From an uncultured Clostridia bacterium (GTDB lineage: Bacteria; Bacillota; Clostridia; Lachnospirales; Lachnospiraceae): a stretch of DNA of 14,639 nt. A program made the position numbers and the translations under genes. Positions 1 to 7,372 of the stretch are shown here, piece after piece. Position 1 is the first letter of the stretch. Every line of letters starts with the position of its first letter. The stretch is from contig CAMOHF010000004.1 of assembly GCA_946614685.1 (NCBI GenBank), positions 1-14,639 of the forward strand, given 5' to 3'. The notes under the pieces were generated by a model. It saw only the letters and a list, made by a program, of their open reading frames with translations, was not told the origin of the DNA and ran no database searches.

Positions 1-1256
1 CCGGTTCGGTATACCTTACCCTTCTTTCCGACGGAAAGCGCAAGGCAGTCTGCCGCACCCTTTATGAGCTCGTCTCCGGCCGCATGTCCCAGAGTATCGT
101 TCACCTTCTTCAGTCCGTTCACATCGATGGAGAAAATGGCGAAATCATCAGAGAGCGTGCTCTCTCTGATCTCCTTTAAGTCTTCGTCAAAGCATCTTCT
201 GTTGTACAGTCTGGTCATCTCATCCGTCATGGAGATACGAATCAGGTGTTCCTCACGACGCTTCTCCTCGTCTACGTTTCGGGTGGTATAGATGACCACA
301 TTCGGGATCCCGTCGGGTGTGGTATCCACCGTAATATACTGGGCCCGAAACCATCCGGATACCACATCGATAAAGTCGGCACTGATCAGCTTCTTGTTGG
401 AAAGCCTGCCTCTTAAGGTCTTGATGTTGGTAAAATTCAGGAATTCATCCACCTGATCCGGCATGACCTGGTTTTTCAGTTTCTGATTCATCAGCGTGTG
501 CGTCTGCGCATTTAAGTCAACGCCGTGCTTCTTCTGCTCTGCGTCGCGCAGCGACATCTCGGTGTTCTGTGTAAAATCGATCAGATTGACGTTGTCATAG
601 ATTTCAGCCATGGAGTCGAGGATGTCCATCTTCTCCTCCATACTCCGCTCCTGATCCCTGATCAGTTTGTACTGGTCAAAAAGTCTGCGGAAGTATTCAA
701 GCGTCAGCTTGCCGATGATAAATCCGGACGCGAACATGATGACGGACTCGATCGTGAATCCGCCGATCAAATCCCTGAAATAGGCTATCCTTCCGTCAAA
801 TTCCGTCTGGTGTGCCGCCACATAAGGCGCGGTCACCCACGCCGTGATCACCATCAGGACGTAGTTCATGATCGCCGCATAAAAATAGATAAATTTGTCG
901 CAGAAAAGAAGGCTTAGGAGCGGAACCAAAAACCACGTTAAGTAAATGCTTACGTGGGAAACGGACATATAGACCAGCAGCACATTTAACGCCGAAAGCG
1001 CAAAGAGACAGGTCATTGTTTTGGCCGGAAACTTTATAAGAAGCAGCCGGTGGATGGCGGAAAGCGCAACCACAACCGCGGATATACTAAAGCAGGTCAA
1101 ATATGTGATATCCGGAAAGATACCCGCCTTAACACCCGATGCGATCGCCGGTCCCGTAATCACAAAGAACCACAGCACACGGTTCAGGTACTTATTTACT
1201 TTGATTCGATTGTCGTGCAGAAACTCGTTGTATTCCGTAATTGAATTTGTCTCCAT
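1..1256 (-). CDS. Membrane-anchored GGDEF-domain protein (putative diguanylate cyclase), 3' end outside window
   Basis: About 418 codons are visible and the frame stays open to the window edge. Residues 22-185 hold roughly five or six hydrophobic helices (around 24-46, 50-72, 80-99, 102-142, 162-184), so this is a membrane sensor. Residues 195-330 are a linker and PAS-like region (DSMAEIYDNVNLID near 214-227). The GGDEF domain then begins with MTDEMTRLYNRRCF (343-356), followed by FSIDVNGLKKVNDTLGHAAGDELI, which carries the usual Mg- and GTP-binding framework. The last visible residues, KVYRT, normally come directly before GGDEF, so the catalytic motif lies just outside the window and activity cannot be judged. 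If active, it would make cyclic di-GMP from two GTP. Two adjacent ATGs exist (1259 and 1256); 1256 is chosen because GGGAGG lies 5 nt upstream. It follows lysR by about 20 nt, so it is probably the last gene of the pyk-lysR operon. Confidence 0.88.
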   Translation of the reverse strand, partial: METNSITEYNEFLHDNRIKVNKYLNRVLWFFVITGPAIASGVKAGIFPDITYLTCFSISAVVVALSAIHRLLLIKFPAKTMTCLFALSALNVLLVYMSVSHVSIYLTWFLVPLLSLLFCDKFIYFYAAIMNYVLMVITAWVTAPYVAAHQTEFDGRIAYFRDLIGGFTIESVIMFASGFIIGKLTLEYFRRLFDQYKLIRDQERSMEEKMDILDSMAEIYDNVNLIDFTQNTEMSLRDAEQKKHGVDLNAQTHTLMNQKLKNQVMPDQVDEFLNFTNIKTLRGRLSNKKLISADFIDVVSGWFRAQYITVDTTPDGIPNVVIYTTRNVDEEKRREEHLIRISMTDEMTRLYNRRCFDEDLKEIRESTLSDDFAIFSIDVNGLKKVNDTLGHAAGDELIKGAADCLALSVGKKGKVYRT

Positions 1257-1277
1257 CATACCCTCCCGAAATCTCTT

Positions 1278-2189
1278 CTATTTCAGTCCTTTGTCCTGAT
1301 ACTTAAGAATCTCGTCGATGTAGTGTCTGCCGAGCTTGCTTATGGTGACACCCTTTCTGATGATATAGCCGATGGTCATCTCCTCATTGGAATCAAGGCG
1401 CACGGCGCAGTAGTCATCCCCGTTTAAGTCCTCGCAGATAATACCGGAGCACAAGGTGTAGCCGTTTAAGCCTTTCATCATATTAAGAAGCGTCGCGCGA
1501 TCGCTTGCCTTGATCAGGCGCTTGTACTGATAGGTACTCAAAACCTCCTCCGCAAAGTAGAAGGAATTGTGTGTCCCCTGGTCAAAGGAAAGACACGGAT
1601 AGTCGTCGAGCTCCTCGATGGAGATCTCCTTCTTTGTTGCGAGCGGGTGCGTCTTGGCCATATATACGTAAATACCGCAGTTTAAGAGTTCATGGAACTC
1701 CAGTCCGTACTCATCGAAGAGCTTGGTCAGCACCTGGCGGTTGAAGTCGTTCAAGTACAGGATGCCGATCTCACTGCGGAAGTTTTTGACATCATCGATC
1801 ACATCGTAGGTTCTGGTCTCATGCACCGCAAATTCATAGCGATCCATACCGAACTGCTTCACCATCTCCATAAATGCATTCACGGCGAAGGTGTAATGCT
1901 GCATGGATACACTGAACTTCTTTCTGGAGGTCACCTGATTGATGTACTTATCCTCCATCAGCTGGTACTGCTCCAAAACCTGCTTGGCATAACCGATGAA
2001 TTCCTCGCCCTCCGGCGTTAAGGAAATTCCGCGGTTGGATCTTCGAAAGATCTCGATGCTGAGTTCTTCCTCAAGATCACGGATCGATGCGGAGAGACTC
2101 GGCTGGGAGATGAAAAGCTCCTTCGCCGCCTCGTTCATGGACTTGGAATTGGTTACAGTCACCGCATATTGTAATTGGTTTAAGGTCAT
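1278..2189 (-). CDS. LysR-family transcriptional regulator
   Basis: This is 303 residues, the normal LysR length. The N-terminal winged helix-turn-helix spans about residues 1-60, with AAKELFISQPSLSASIRDLE as the recognition region and LTPEGEEFIGYAKQVLEQ as the start of the linker helix. Residues 90-295 form the periplasmic-binding-like effector domain; no effector can be read from sequence. AGGAGG sits 6 nt before the ATG. The start overlaps the pyruvate kinase stop by 4 bp (ATGA), so the two are probably translationally coupled. LysR regulators are more often divergent from their targets, so this gene, embedded downstream of a glycolytic enzyme, may act elsewhere or feed back on the pyk promoter. 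No obvious T-N11-A box was assigned. Confidence 0.93.
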   Translation of the reverse strand: MTLNQLQYAVTVTNSKSMNEAAKELFISQPSLSASIRDLEEELSIEIFRRSNRGISLTPEGEEFIGYAKQVLEQYQLMEDKYINQVTSRKKFSVSMQHYTFAVNAFMEMVKQFGMDRYEFAVHETRTYDVIDDVKNFRSEIGILYLNDFNRQVLTKLFDEYGLEFHELLNCGIYVYMAKTHPLATKKEISIEELDDYPCLSFDQGTHNSFYFAEEVLSTYQYKRLIKASDRATLLNMMKGLNGYTLCSGIICEDLNGDDYCAVRLDSNEEMTIGYIIRKGVTISKLGRHYIDEILKYQDKGLK

Positions 2190-3610
2190 GAGGCGCCTCC
2201 TACAGTGGCAATTTTGATCAGATTGGTGTTGCCCGAGGTTCCGTTGATCATACCGCCTGTGATCACTACATTGTCTCCCTTGGTAAGAGACATCTTTTCG
2301 ACTGCCGTCTTCTCCGCAAAGTAGAAGAGCACGTCCGTAGACTCAAATTTCTCCGCGAGCACAGGAGTCACGCCCCAGGAAAGTGCAAGTCTTCTGTAAC
2401 TCTTTTCGCTGGTCGTGATACCGATGATATCTACCGGGCAGCGAAAACGCGACACCATGCGCACCGTGATGCCCGACATGGAGCACACCGCAATGGCCTT
2501 CGCATTGACGTCGATGGCCATACCGCACACCGCATGGGAAATGCAGTCCACGTTGTTGCGCATCTCGAAGGAATAGTTGTGGAAACGCTTGTCGTAGTGA
2601 ATCTCCGACTCGGTAGCCTCGGCGATGGACGCCATCATGGATACCGCCTGCTCGGGATACTTGCCCGCAGCGGTCTCTCCTGAAAGCATCACGGCCGAAG
2701 TGCCGTCATATACCGCATTCGCCACATCGGACACCTCCGCTCTGGTGGGTCTCGGTGAGGAGATCATGGACTCAAGCATCTCCGTTGCCGTGATCACACG
2801 CTTGCCGAGAAGTCGGCACTTGGTGATCAGTCTCTTTTGTACGGCGGGGAGTTTCTCGGGTGCGATCTCCACACCCATATCGCCTCTGCCGATCATAATG
2901 CCGGAGCACAGCTCACAGATTTCTTCTATATTATCAATACCGGGCTGGTTTTCAATCTTCGCTATAAGCTCGATATCCGGAGAACCGTTCTCGTCTAAGA
3001 AGTTCTGCACCGCCTCAAGATCCGCCGCACGGGATACGAAGGAGCAGGCGATGAAGTCTACCTCCTCACGGATACCGAAGAGGATGTCTTCCTTATCCTG
3101 GTCGCTTAAGAAGTCCGTGCTCATGATCTTACCCGGAAAATTCATACTCTTTCTGTCGGAGAGCACACCGTCGTTTTGCGCCTCGCAGACCACGTCGTCT
3201 CCGGCGATCTCCTTCACGACGAAGTCCATCAGACCGTTCGCAACCAGGATGTGATCTCCTTCTTCCACGTCCTTCGCAAGCCCCTTAAAGCTTACGCAGA
3301 CACCCGTCTCATCTCCCGGTGCATCGCCCGAACGAAAGGTAAATGTATCGCCTTCCTTGATCGACACCTTGCCGTCCTTAAAGGTTTTGATGCGAAACTC
3401 CGGTCCCTTGGTATCGAGCAGGATGGCGATGGGAAGTCCCAGCCGGCTGCTCACCTCGCGAATATTCTCGATTCTTTTTTTATGTTCCTCGTGTGTACCG
3501 TGAGAAAAGTTGAGTCTTGCCACATTCATACCCGCAAGCATCAGCTTCTCAATCATCTCCGGGCTCTCACTGGCCGGCCCTATGGTACATACGATCTTTG
3601 TCTTTCTCAT
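2186..3610 (-). CDS. pyk: Pyruvate kinase
   Basis: Catalyses phosphoenolpyruvate plus ADP to pyruvate plus ATP, the last ATP-yielding step of glycolysis, in the cytoplasm. The 474 residues match the usual short bacterial form, without the extra C-terminal PEP-utiliser-like domain of some Bacillus enzymes. Visible motifs: MRKTKIVCTIGPAS at the N-terminus; ARLNFSHG (31-38); LDTKGPEFR (65-73), whose Glu71 is the residue typical of potassium-dependent enzymes; IAKIENQPGI (216-225) with the catalytic Lys218; GRGDMGVEI (241-249) with Mg ligand Asp244; ITATEMLESM, where Glu replaces the more usual Gln; RPTRAEVSDVANAVYDGT; and MLSGETAAG. The regulatory C-domain ends at residue 474. An in-frame TTG at 3634 would add eight residues, but the ATG at 3610 fits the family N-terminus and has AGAAAGGA about 10 nt upstream. 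It leads the pyk-lysR-GGDEF operon from its own promoter. Confidence 0.97.
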   Translation of the reverse strand: MRKTKIVCTIGPASESPEMIEKLMLAGMNVARLNFSHGTHEEHKKRIENIREVSSRLGLPIAILLDTKGPEFRIKTFKDGKVSIKEGDTFTFRSGDAPGDETGVCVSFKGLAKDVEEGDHILVANGLMDFVVKEIAGDDVVCEAQNDGVLSDRKSMNFPGKIMSTDFLSDQDKEDILFGIREEVDFIACSFVSRAADLEAVQNFLDENGSPDIELIAKIENQPGIDNIEEICELCSGIMIGRGDMGVEIAPEKLPAVQKRLITKCRLLGKRVITATEMLESMISSPRPTRAEVSDVANAVYDGTSAVMLSGETAAGKYPEQAVSMMASIAEATESEIHYDKRFHNYSFEMRNNVDCISHAVCGMAIDVNAKAIAVCSMSGITVRMVSRFRCPVDIIGITTSEKSYRRLALSWGVTPVLAEKFESTDVLFYFAEKTAVEKMSLTKGDNVVITGGMINGTSGNTNLIKIATVGGAS

Positions 3611-3643
3611 GTCCTTTGTGTCCTTTCTCTGCAAATCAGTTCC

Positions 3644-3672
3644 ATCATATCACAAGCGAAAAAAAGCCTCAA
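3644..3672 (-). promoter_or_regulatory. Sigma-A promoter of pyk-lysR-GGDEF operon
   Basis: Minus strand: -35 TTGAGG (3672-3667), 17-bp spacer, -10 TATGAT (3649-3644) preceded by TG, an extended -10. The predicted start at about 3637 gives a short leader before the ATG at 3610. The -35 lies directly after the T-run of the upstream terminator, so pyk is insulated from the metal operon. Confidence 0.75.
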
Positions 3673-3673
3673 C

Positions 3674-3705
3674 AAAAAAAGTCGGACTTTCGTCCGGACT
3701 TTTTT
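3674..3705 (-). terminator. Intrinsic terminator of the feo-ZIP operon
   Basis: On the minus strand a stem GTCCGGAC / GTCCGAC with one bulged base closes a GAAA tetraloop. It is extended by A/T pairs and followed by seven T (plus-strand A-run 3674-3680). The ZIP stop codon lies inside the upstream A-run, so termination is immediate. Confidence 0.88.
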
Positions 3706-4483
3706 AGCCGAGTGCCACGTCCAAAGCCATCATCAACGAAAAACCGATGGCGAAGGAAATGACGCCGATATTGGAATGTTCCCCCGCCGACATCTCGGGG
3801 ATCAGTTCTTCCACTACCACATAGAGCATCGCGCCTGCCGCAAATGAAAGCAGATACGGCATCGCCGGGACCACAAGTCCCGCAATGAGCACGGTGATGC
3901 CTCCGAAGATCGGTTCCACCGCCCCTGAAAGAACGCCCAGTACGAAGGATTTCGTTTTGCTCTTCCCTTCCGAGTAAAGCGGCATGGATATGATCGCTCC
4001 CTCGGGGAAATTCTGTATGGCGATTCCCAGCGCAAGCGCCAGTGCGCCGCCCGCCGTGATCATCCCGGACCCGTTCACGAGCCCCGCATAGACAACGCCG
4101 ACCGCCATACCCTCCGGGATGTTGTGCAGCGTCACCGCAAGCACCAGCATGGCCGTCCTGGTAAGATGGCTCTTCGGGCCCTCCACCTGGTTGATACTTC
4201 GATGGAGATGCGGTATCACGTGATCCAGCAAAAGCAGAAACAAGATACCCAGCCAGAAGCCGATAAAGGCGGGAAGAAAAGCAAGTCTTCCCTTATCCTC
4301 CGATTGCTCGATGGCCGGAACGATGAGGCTCCATATGGACGCCGCCACCATGACGCCCGCGGCAAATCCCGTAAGTGCTCTTTGAATGCTTGTCTTAAGA
4401 TCCTTCTTTAAGAAGAATACGCATGCCGATCCCGCCGCAGTTCCGGCAAAGGGGATCAGCAGTCCTGTTACTACTGTGTTCAA
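3704..4483 (-). CDS. ZIP-family metal transporter (GufA/ZupT-like)
   Basis: A 259-residue inner-membrane protein with about eight hydrophobic helices, predicted to import a divalent metal (zinc, possibly iron or manganese). The two ZIP signature helices are clear: HNIPEGMAVGV (120-130) and QNFPEGAIISMP (157-168), whose His, Asn, Pro and Glu residues form the binuclear metal site. VVVEELIPE (222-230) is the conserved acidic segment of a later helix. A cytoplasmic loop near 87-105 contains His88, His92 and His94, as is common in ZIPs. The start is TTG (4483): AAGGA lies 8 nt upstream, overlapping the end of the preceding gene, and no in-frame ATG is usable because the nearest runs into a stop. 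It is the last gene of the feo operon, 5 nt after the HMA fusion gene. Substrate cannot be fixed from sequence, but context favours a metal linked to iron status. Confidence 0.92.
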   Translation of the reverse strand: MNTVVTGLLIPFAGTAAGSACVFFLKKDLKTSIQRALTGFAAGVMVAASIWSLIVPAIEQSEDKGRLAFLPAFIGFWLGILFLLLLDHVIPHLHRSINQVEGPKSHLTRTAMLVLAVTLHNIPEGMAVGVVYAGLVNGSGMITAGGALALALGIAIQNFPEGAIISMPLYSEGKSKTKSFVLGVLSGAVEPIFGGITVLIAGLVVPAMPYLLSFAAGAMLYVVVEELIPEMSAGEHSNIGVISFAIGFSLMMALDVALG

Positions 4484-4488
4484 TCAAA

Positions 4489-4869
4489 TCATCCTTCCGA
4501 TCGAATACCGGAAACCGTATAACCGAGATCGGTGATCGTCTGACGAAGCACTTCGTCATCGATGTCCTTCCCGAGCTGTACGATCGCCAGTCCTCTGTTT
4601 CTCTTCACCTTCGCGCATACGCCGTCTACGGAGTTCAATGCGTTCTGGATTCTGGCAGCACAGTGATCACAGGTCATACCTTCTATGAGGATCTTCTTTT
4701 TCGCTATCACACGCGCCGGTTTCTTCGGCTTGATAAGCACCGGCTTTCCGCCACCGCCGCAGCATGCGCCTTCGCCCTTGAAATGCTTTACGGAACTTTT
4801 CACGGCAAAGAACATCATGACCGCTATCACTGCTATGACAATGATATCAGTTATTGTTCCGTTTGTCAC
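4489..4869 (-). CDS. Fusion of FeoB-associated Cys-rich membrane segment and HMA metal-binding domain
   Basis: The protein is 126 residues. Residues 5-24 form one hydrophobic helix, followed by a basic/Cys/Gly stretch, KSSVKHFKGEGACCGGGG, which resembles the FeoB-associated Cys-rich membrane protein family. After a Lys/Pro linker (42-59), residues 60-121 are a heavy-metal-associated ferredoxin-like domain with GMTCDHC (64-70; Cys67 and Cys70 bind metal) and the closing LGYTV. It is probably a membrane-tethered metallochaperone or sensor that works with FeoB or the ZIP transporter. The start is taken as GTG 4869, not the in-frame ATG 4893. GTG gives a 4-bp GTGA overlap with the preceding small gene, and AAGGAG lies upstream (12 nt, rather long). 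The ATG has no good ribosome site and would run far into the preceding gene. HMA domains of this type usually bind copper, so its place in an iron operon is notable. Confidence 0.85.
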   Translation of the reverse strand: MTNGTITDIIVIAVIAVMMFFAVKSSVKHFKGEGACCGGGGKPVLIKPKKPARVIAKKKILIEGMTCDHCAARIQNALNSVDGVCAKVKRNRGLAIVQLGKDIDDEVLRQTITDLGYTVSGIRSEG

Positions 4870-5027
4870 CTTTCGTGTACGCTCCTTCCGCATTTGCAGG
4901 CTTTGCCGCAGCTTTTAGCCATAGGGCAGCCGATACAGTGGCTGCCCTTCTTTTTTTCTTTGTAAATGTAGCCGCCCGCTCCCGCTACGAGCAGGACAAC
5001 TATGATCAATGCGATCAGATTGGCCAT
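4866..5027 (-). CDS. FeoB-associated Cys-rich membrane protein (53 aa)
   Basis: A short gene, easily missed. It begins MANLIALIIVVLLVAGAG, one membrane helix at residues 3-22, then a Lys-rich patch (24-27) and a Cys-rich tail, CIGCPMAKSCGKACKC, with Cys at 31, 34, 40, 44 and 46. This layout (helix, basic residues, clustered CxxC) is that of the small Cys-rich proteins encoded next to feoB in many Firmicutes; their role in Feo-dependent iron uptake is not settled. GAGG lies 8 nt before the ATG. The gene begins 15 nt after the feoB stop, and its TGA overlaps the GTG of the next gene by 4 bp, so it sits inside the operon with coupled translation. A related helix and Cys motif recur in the next gene, suggesting duplication followed by fusion to an HMA domain. 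Confidence 0.88.
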   Translation of the reverse strand: MANLIALIIVVLLVAGAGGYIYKEKKKGSHCIGCPMAKSCGKACKCGRSVHER

Positions 5028-5042
5028 GATTAAAACCTCATC

Positions 5043-7040
5043 TTAGTTAGCCTTCAAACGATACTCCACAACCATCTTTCTTCGATTGGAAAGGATGATG
5101 CCCGTGATCACTGCCGCAAAACAAAGCACTGCGATCAGTCCGCCGACAAATCCTGCGCCGAGGCTGCCTGTGGTGATCAGTGTTCCGATCTGGTATACCA
5201 GGAAGCCTACGGTATATCCTGTTACAAGCTGAAGTCCGATAGCACCCCAGAGCCACTTTGCAGACTTCATCTCGGAATTCATAGCACCGAGGGCCGCAAA
5301 GCAGGGCGGTGTATAAAGGTTGAACATCAGGTATGCAAGTGCAGCGACCTTGGTGATACCGATCACTGCTGCCACGGAAGTTCCCTCTCCGACAAGCTCA
5401 AGTTCGTCGGGATCAACCAGGTTGGTAATTGCATAAACGGTCGCGATGGTTCCTACTACATTTTCCTTTGCGATAAATCCGGTGATGGCTGCAGCTGCAA
5501 GCTGCCATGCTGCCACACCTACGATGGGTACAAGCAGTACGGAGAAGGGTCCTGCGATGGATGCGAGGATGGATGTATCCTCCATGCCTTCCTCCACTGC
5601 CTCGAAGCTCCAGTTGAATGCCTGCATGATCTGTACGACAGTGTTGCAGACAAGGATAACGGTACCGGCCTTGATGATGTATGCCTTACCACGCTCAAGC
5701 ATGGACTTTAATGCGAAGAGCAGGCTGGGTACCTTGTACTCGGGAAGCTCAATGATGAAGAAGCTCTTTCTGTATTTCATACCGGTGATCGCCTTGATCA
5801 AAAGCGCACCGAGAAGGATCAGCACGATACCGACCATGTAGCATACGAAGCTTACCCACTTTGCATCCGGGAAGAATGCGCCTGCGAAGAGCGCGATTAC
5901 GGGAAGCTTGGCACCGCAAGGCATGAAGGTTGTAAGCATGGCAGTTGCGCGTCTTTCTCTTTCGTTACGAATGGTACGGCATGCCATGATGGCGGGGATG
6001 CCGCAACCGGTTCCGATGATCATGGGGATCACGGACTTTCCGGAGAGTCCCACACGCTTAAAGATGGGATCGAGCACAACCGTCGCTCTTGCCATATATC
6101 CGCAATCCTCAAGAAGTGCGATCAGGAAGTACATCACCATAACGAGGGGCAGGAAGCCTACAACTGCGCCGACGCCGCCGATGATACCGTCAACCAAAAG
6201 CGCGTAAAGCAGCGGATTAGCGTCTGCCATCTTGTCTCCGACCCAGCCCTGGAAGGTCTCGATCCAGCCTACCAGTGCATCTGCCAACCAGGTTCCCACC
6301 GTGGTCTGGGAAATGTAGAACACCAGGAACATGATTCCCGCGAAGATGGGAATACCGATGATGGGGTGCGTGATCACCTTGTCGATGGCATCTCCCTTGG
6401 TCTTATCCTTGGTGAGGGTCTTTCGAACCTCAACATCCTTTACGATCTTGTTTACGAAGTCATAACGTCTGCGGTCTGCAGCCTCTACCGACTTCTTGTC
6501 GGTGAGATCCACTTCACCCTCGTCAAAGGGTGCGGTCTGCTTTGCGCCCGCAAGCATCTCTGCTGTTTTCACCACCTCGGCAAGTCCCTTTCCTTCTGTG
6601 GAAACGGTTTCAAGCACAGGGCACCCGAGCTTCTCGGTAAGCTTCTTTACATCGATGGTGTTACCCTTTTTGCTGTTGACATCGCTCTTATTCAGGGCAA
6701 CCACTACAGGGATTCCGAGCTCGAGCAGCTGTGTCGTAAAGAACAGGCTTCGGCTCAGATTGCTTGCGTCCACGATATTGATGATGGCATCGGGATGCTC
6801 GTTCTTCACATATCCACTGGTGATACTTTCCTCCGACGTGAAGGGTGACATGGAATAAGCGCCCGGCAGATCGACTGCGATCAGGTCTTTTCCGCTGCTG
6901 TTAAAGTTCTTCTTGATCGGGCTTTCTTTCCGGTCTACCGTAACGCCGGCCCAGTTACCGATCTTTTCGTTTCTTCCCGTCAGCGCGTTGTACATTGTTG
7001 TCTTTCCGCTGTTGGGGTTGCCTGTTAATGCGATTCTCAT
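5043..7040 (-). CDS. feoB: Ferrous iron transport protein B
   Basis: A 665-residue inner-membrane ferrous iron transporter with a cytoplasmic G domain. The G motifs are intact: GNPNSGKT (7-14), switch I around GNWAGVTVDRKE (28-39), DLPG (57-60), NKSD (117-120). A helical GDI-like region covers about 125-215. The membrane part starts near residue 225 and contains both Gate regions. Conserved Cys residues are visible in IIGTGCGIPAIMACRTIRN (341-359; Cys346) and MPCGAKLP (373-380; Cys375). The C-terminus ends with a hydrophobic helix and a short basic tail, without a fused FeoC-like winged helix. GGGAGG lies 9 nt before the ATG. It follows feoA by 16 nt and precedes the Cys-rich small gene by 15 nt. 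Regulation is expected from the two operators at the feoA promoter. Confidence 0.98.
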   Translation of the reverse strand: MRIALTGNPNSGKTTMYNALTGRNEKIGNWAGVTVDRKESPIKKNFNSSGKDLIAVDLPGAYSMSPFTSEESITSGYVKNEHPDAIINIVDASNLSRSLFFTTQLLELGIPVVVALNKSDVNSKKGNTIDVKKLTEKLGCPVLETVSTEGKGLAEVVKTAEMLAGAKQTAPFDEGEVDLTDKKSVEAADRRRYDFVNKIVKDVEVRKTLTKDKTKGDAIDKVITHPIIGIPIFAGIMFLVFYISQTTVGTWLADALVGWIETFQGWVGDKMADANPLLYALLVDGIIGGVGAVVGFLPLVMVMYFLIALLEDCGYMARATVVLDPIFKRVGLSGKSVIPMIIGTGCGIPAIMACRTIRNERERRATAMLTTFMPCGAKLPVIALFAGAFFPDAKWVSFVCYMVGIVLILLGALLIKAITGMKYRKSFFIIELPEYKVPSLLFALKSMLERGKAYIIKAGTVILVCNTVVQIMQAFNWSFEAVEEGMEDTSILASIAGPFSVLLVPIVGVAAWQLAAAAITGFIAKENVVGTIATVYAITNLVDPDELELVGEGTSVAAVIGITKVAALAYLMFNLYTPPCFAALGAMNSEMKSAKWLWGAIGLQLVTGYTVGFLVYQIGTLITTGSLGAGFVGGLIAVLCFAAVITGIILSNRRKMVVEYRLKAN

Positions 7041-7056
7041 TTCTTACATCCTCCCT

Positions 7057-7275
7057 TTATACCATGATCGCCGAAGCAAGTTCGGGATCAATGTTGTATC
7101 TCGCATCCTTGATTGAAACAACCAGGTTCCTTCTTTTATCTACCACGGTGATCTTCTCACCGCTGTAGCATCCGAGCGAGAACAGAAAGCTCTCCATCTC
7201 TTCATCTCCATCGGTGTCCACACCTGTTATGGTGTACTCTTTTCCGATATCCGCTTCATTCAGATTCATCTTCAT
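7057..7275 (-). CDS. feoA: Ferrous iron transport protein A
   Basis: A small SH3-like cytosolic partner of FeoB, 72 residues from the ATG at 7275. The fold is recognisable from GKEYTITGVDTDGDEEMESFLFSLGC, a turn GEKITVV, and a terminal strand ending in KDARYNIDPELASAIMV, which matches FeoA length and pattern. An in-frame upstream GTG (7302) would add nine residues, but AAGGAG lies between the two, 8 nt before the ATG, so 7275 is preferred; the longer start would also cut into the operator. It is the first gene of the feo operon, with a short leader (predicted +1 near 7311). Confidence 0.94.
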   Translation of the reverse strand: MKMNLNEADIGKEYTITGVDTDGDEEMESFLFSLGCYSGEKITVVDKRRNLVVSIKDARYNIDPELASAIMV

Positions 7276-7294
7276 CACCGCCTCTCCTTCCTTG

Positions 7295-7310
7295 ATTAGC
7301 ACCCGCTAAC
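7295..7310 (-). promoter_or_regulatory. DtxR-type operator 1 of feo (just downstream of +1)
   Basis: Plus-strand ATTAG-CACCCG-CTAAC, arms separated by 6 nt. It begins 7 nt after the feo -10 and ends about 20 nt before the feoA ATG, so an occupying protein would block transcription start. It has the same pattern as the sites at 7324, 11292 and 14458. Confidence 0.72.
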
Positions 7311-7317
7311 CATCCAC

Positions 7318-7346
7318 ATTATAATTAGCAAGGGCTAACTCGTCAA
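7318..7346 (-). promoter_or_regulatory. Sigma-A promoter of the feo operon
   Basis: Minus strand: -35 TTGACG (7346-7341), 17-bp spacer, consensus -10 TATAAT (7323-7318). The spacer holds an entire operator palindrome. This is a strong promoter by consensus and would need a repressor to be silent under iron-replete conditions. Confidence 0.88.
7324..7339 (-). promoter_or_regulatory. DtxR-type operator 2 of feo (inside -35/-10 spacer)
   Basis: Plus-strand ATTAG-CAAGGG-CTAAC fills the feo promoter spacer almost exactly. Its centre lies 29 bp from operator 1, close to three helical turns, so both sites face roughly the same side of the DNA. Confidence 0.75.
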
Positions 7347-7372
7347 GTCTTTTTTTATGACTTCCCAACATC

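Noticed and set aside
2186..3634. TTG 3634 as the pyruvate kinase start
   Set aside because: It adds eight residues before the conserved MRKTKIVCTIGPAS start, and the ribosome-binding purines lie downstream of it.
3176..3847. Plus-strand open frame spanning the pyk start, terminator and ZIP end
   Set aside because: It runs through a promoter and an intrinsic terminator of the minus-strand operons and has no domain signature.
4489..4893. ATG at 4893 as start of the HMA fusion gene
   Set aside because: No ribosome site precedes it and it lies well inside the 53-residue gene. GTG 4869 gives a 4-bp overlap and retains the whole membrane helix.
7057..7302. Extended feoA start at GTG 7302
   Set aside because: The Shine-Dalgarno sequence lies inside that extension, directly before ATG 7275, and the longer start would read into the operator next to the transcription start.
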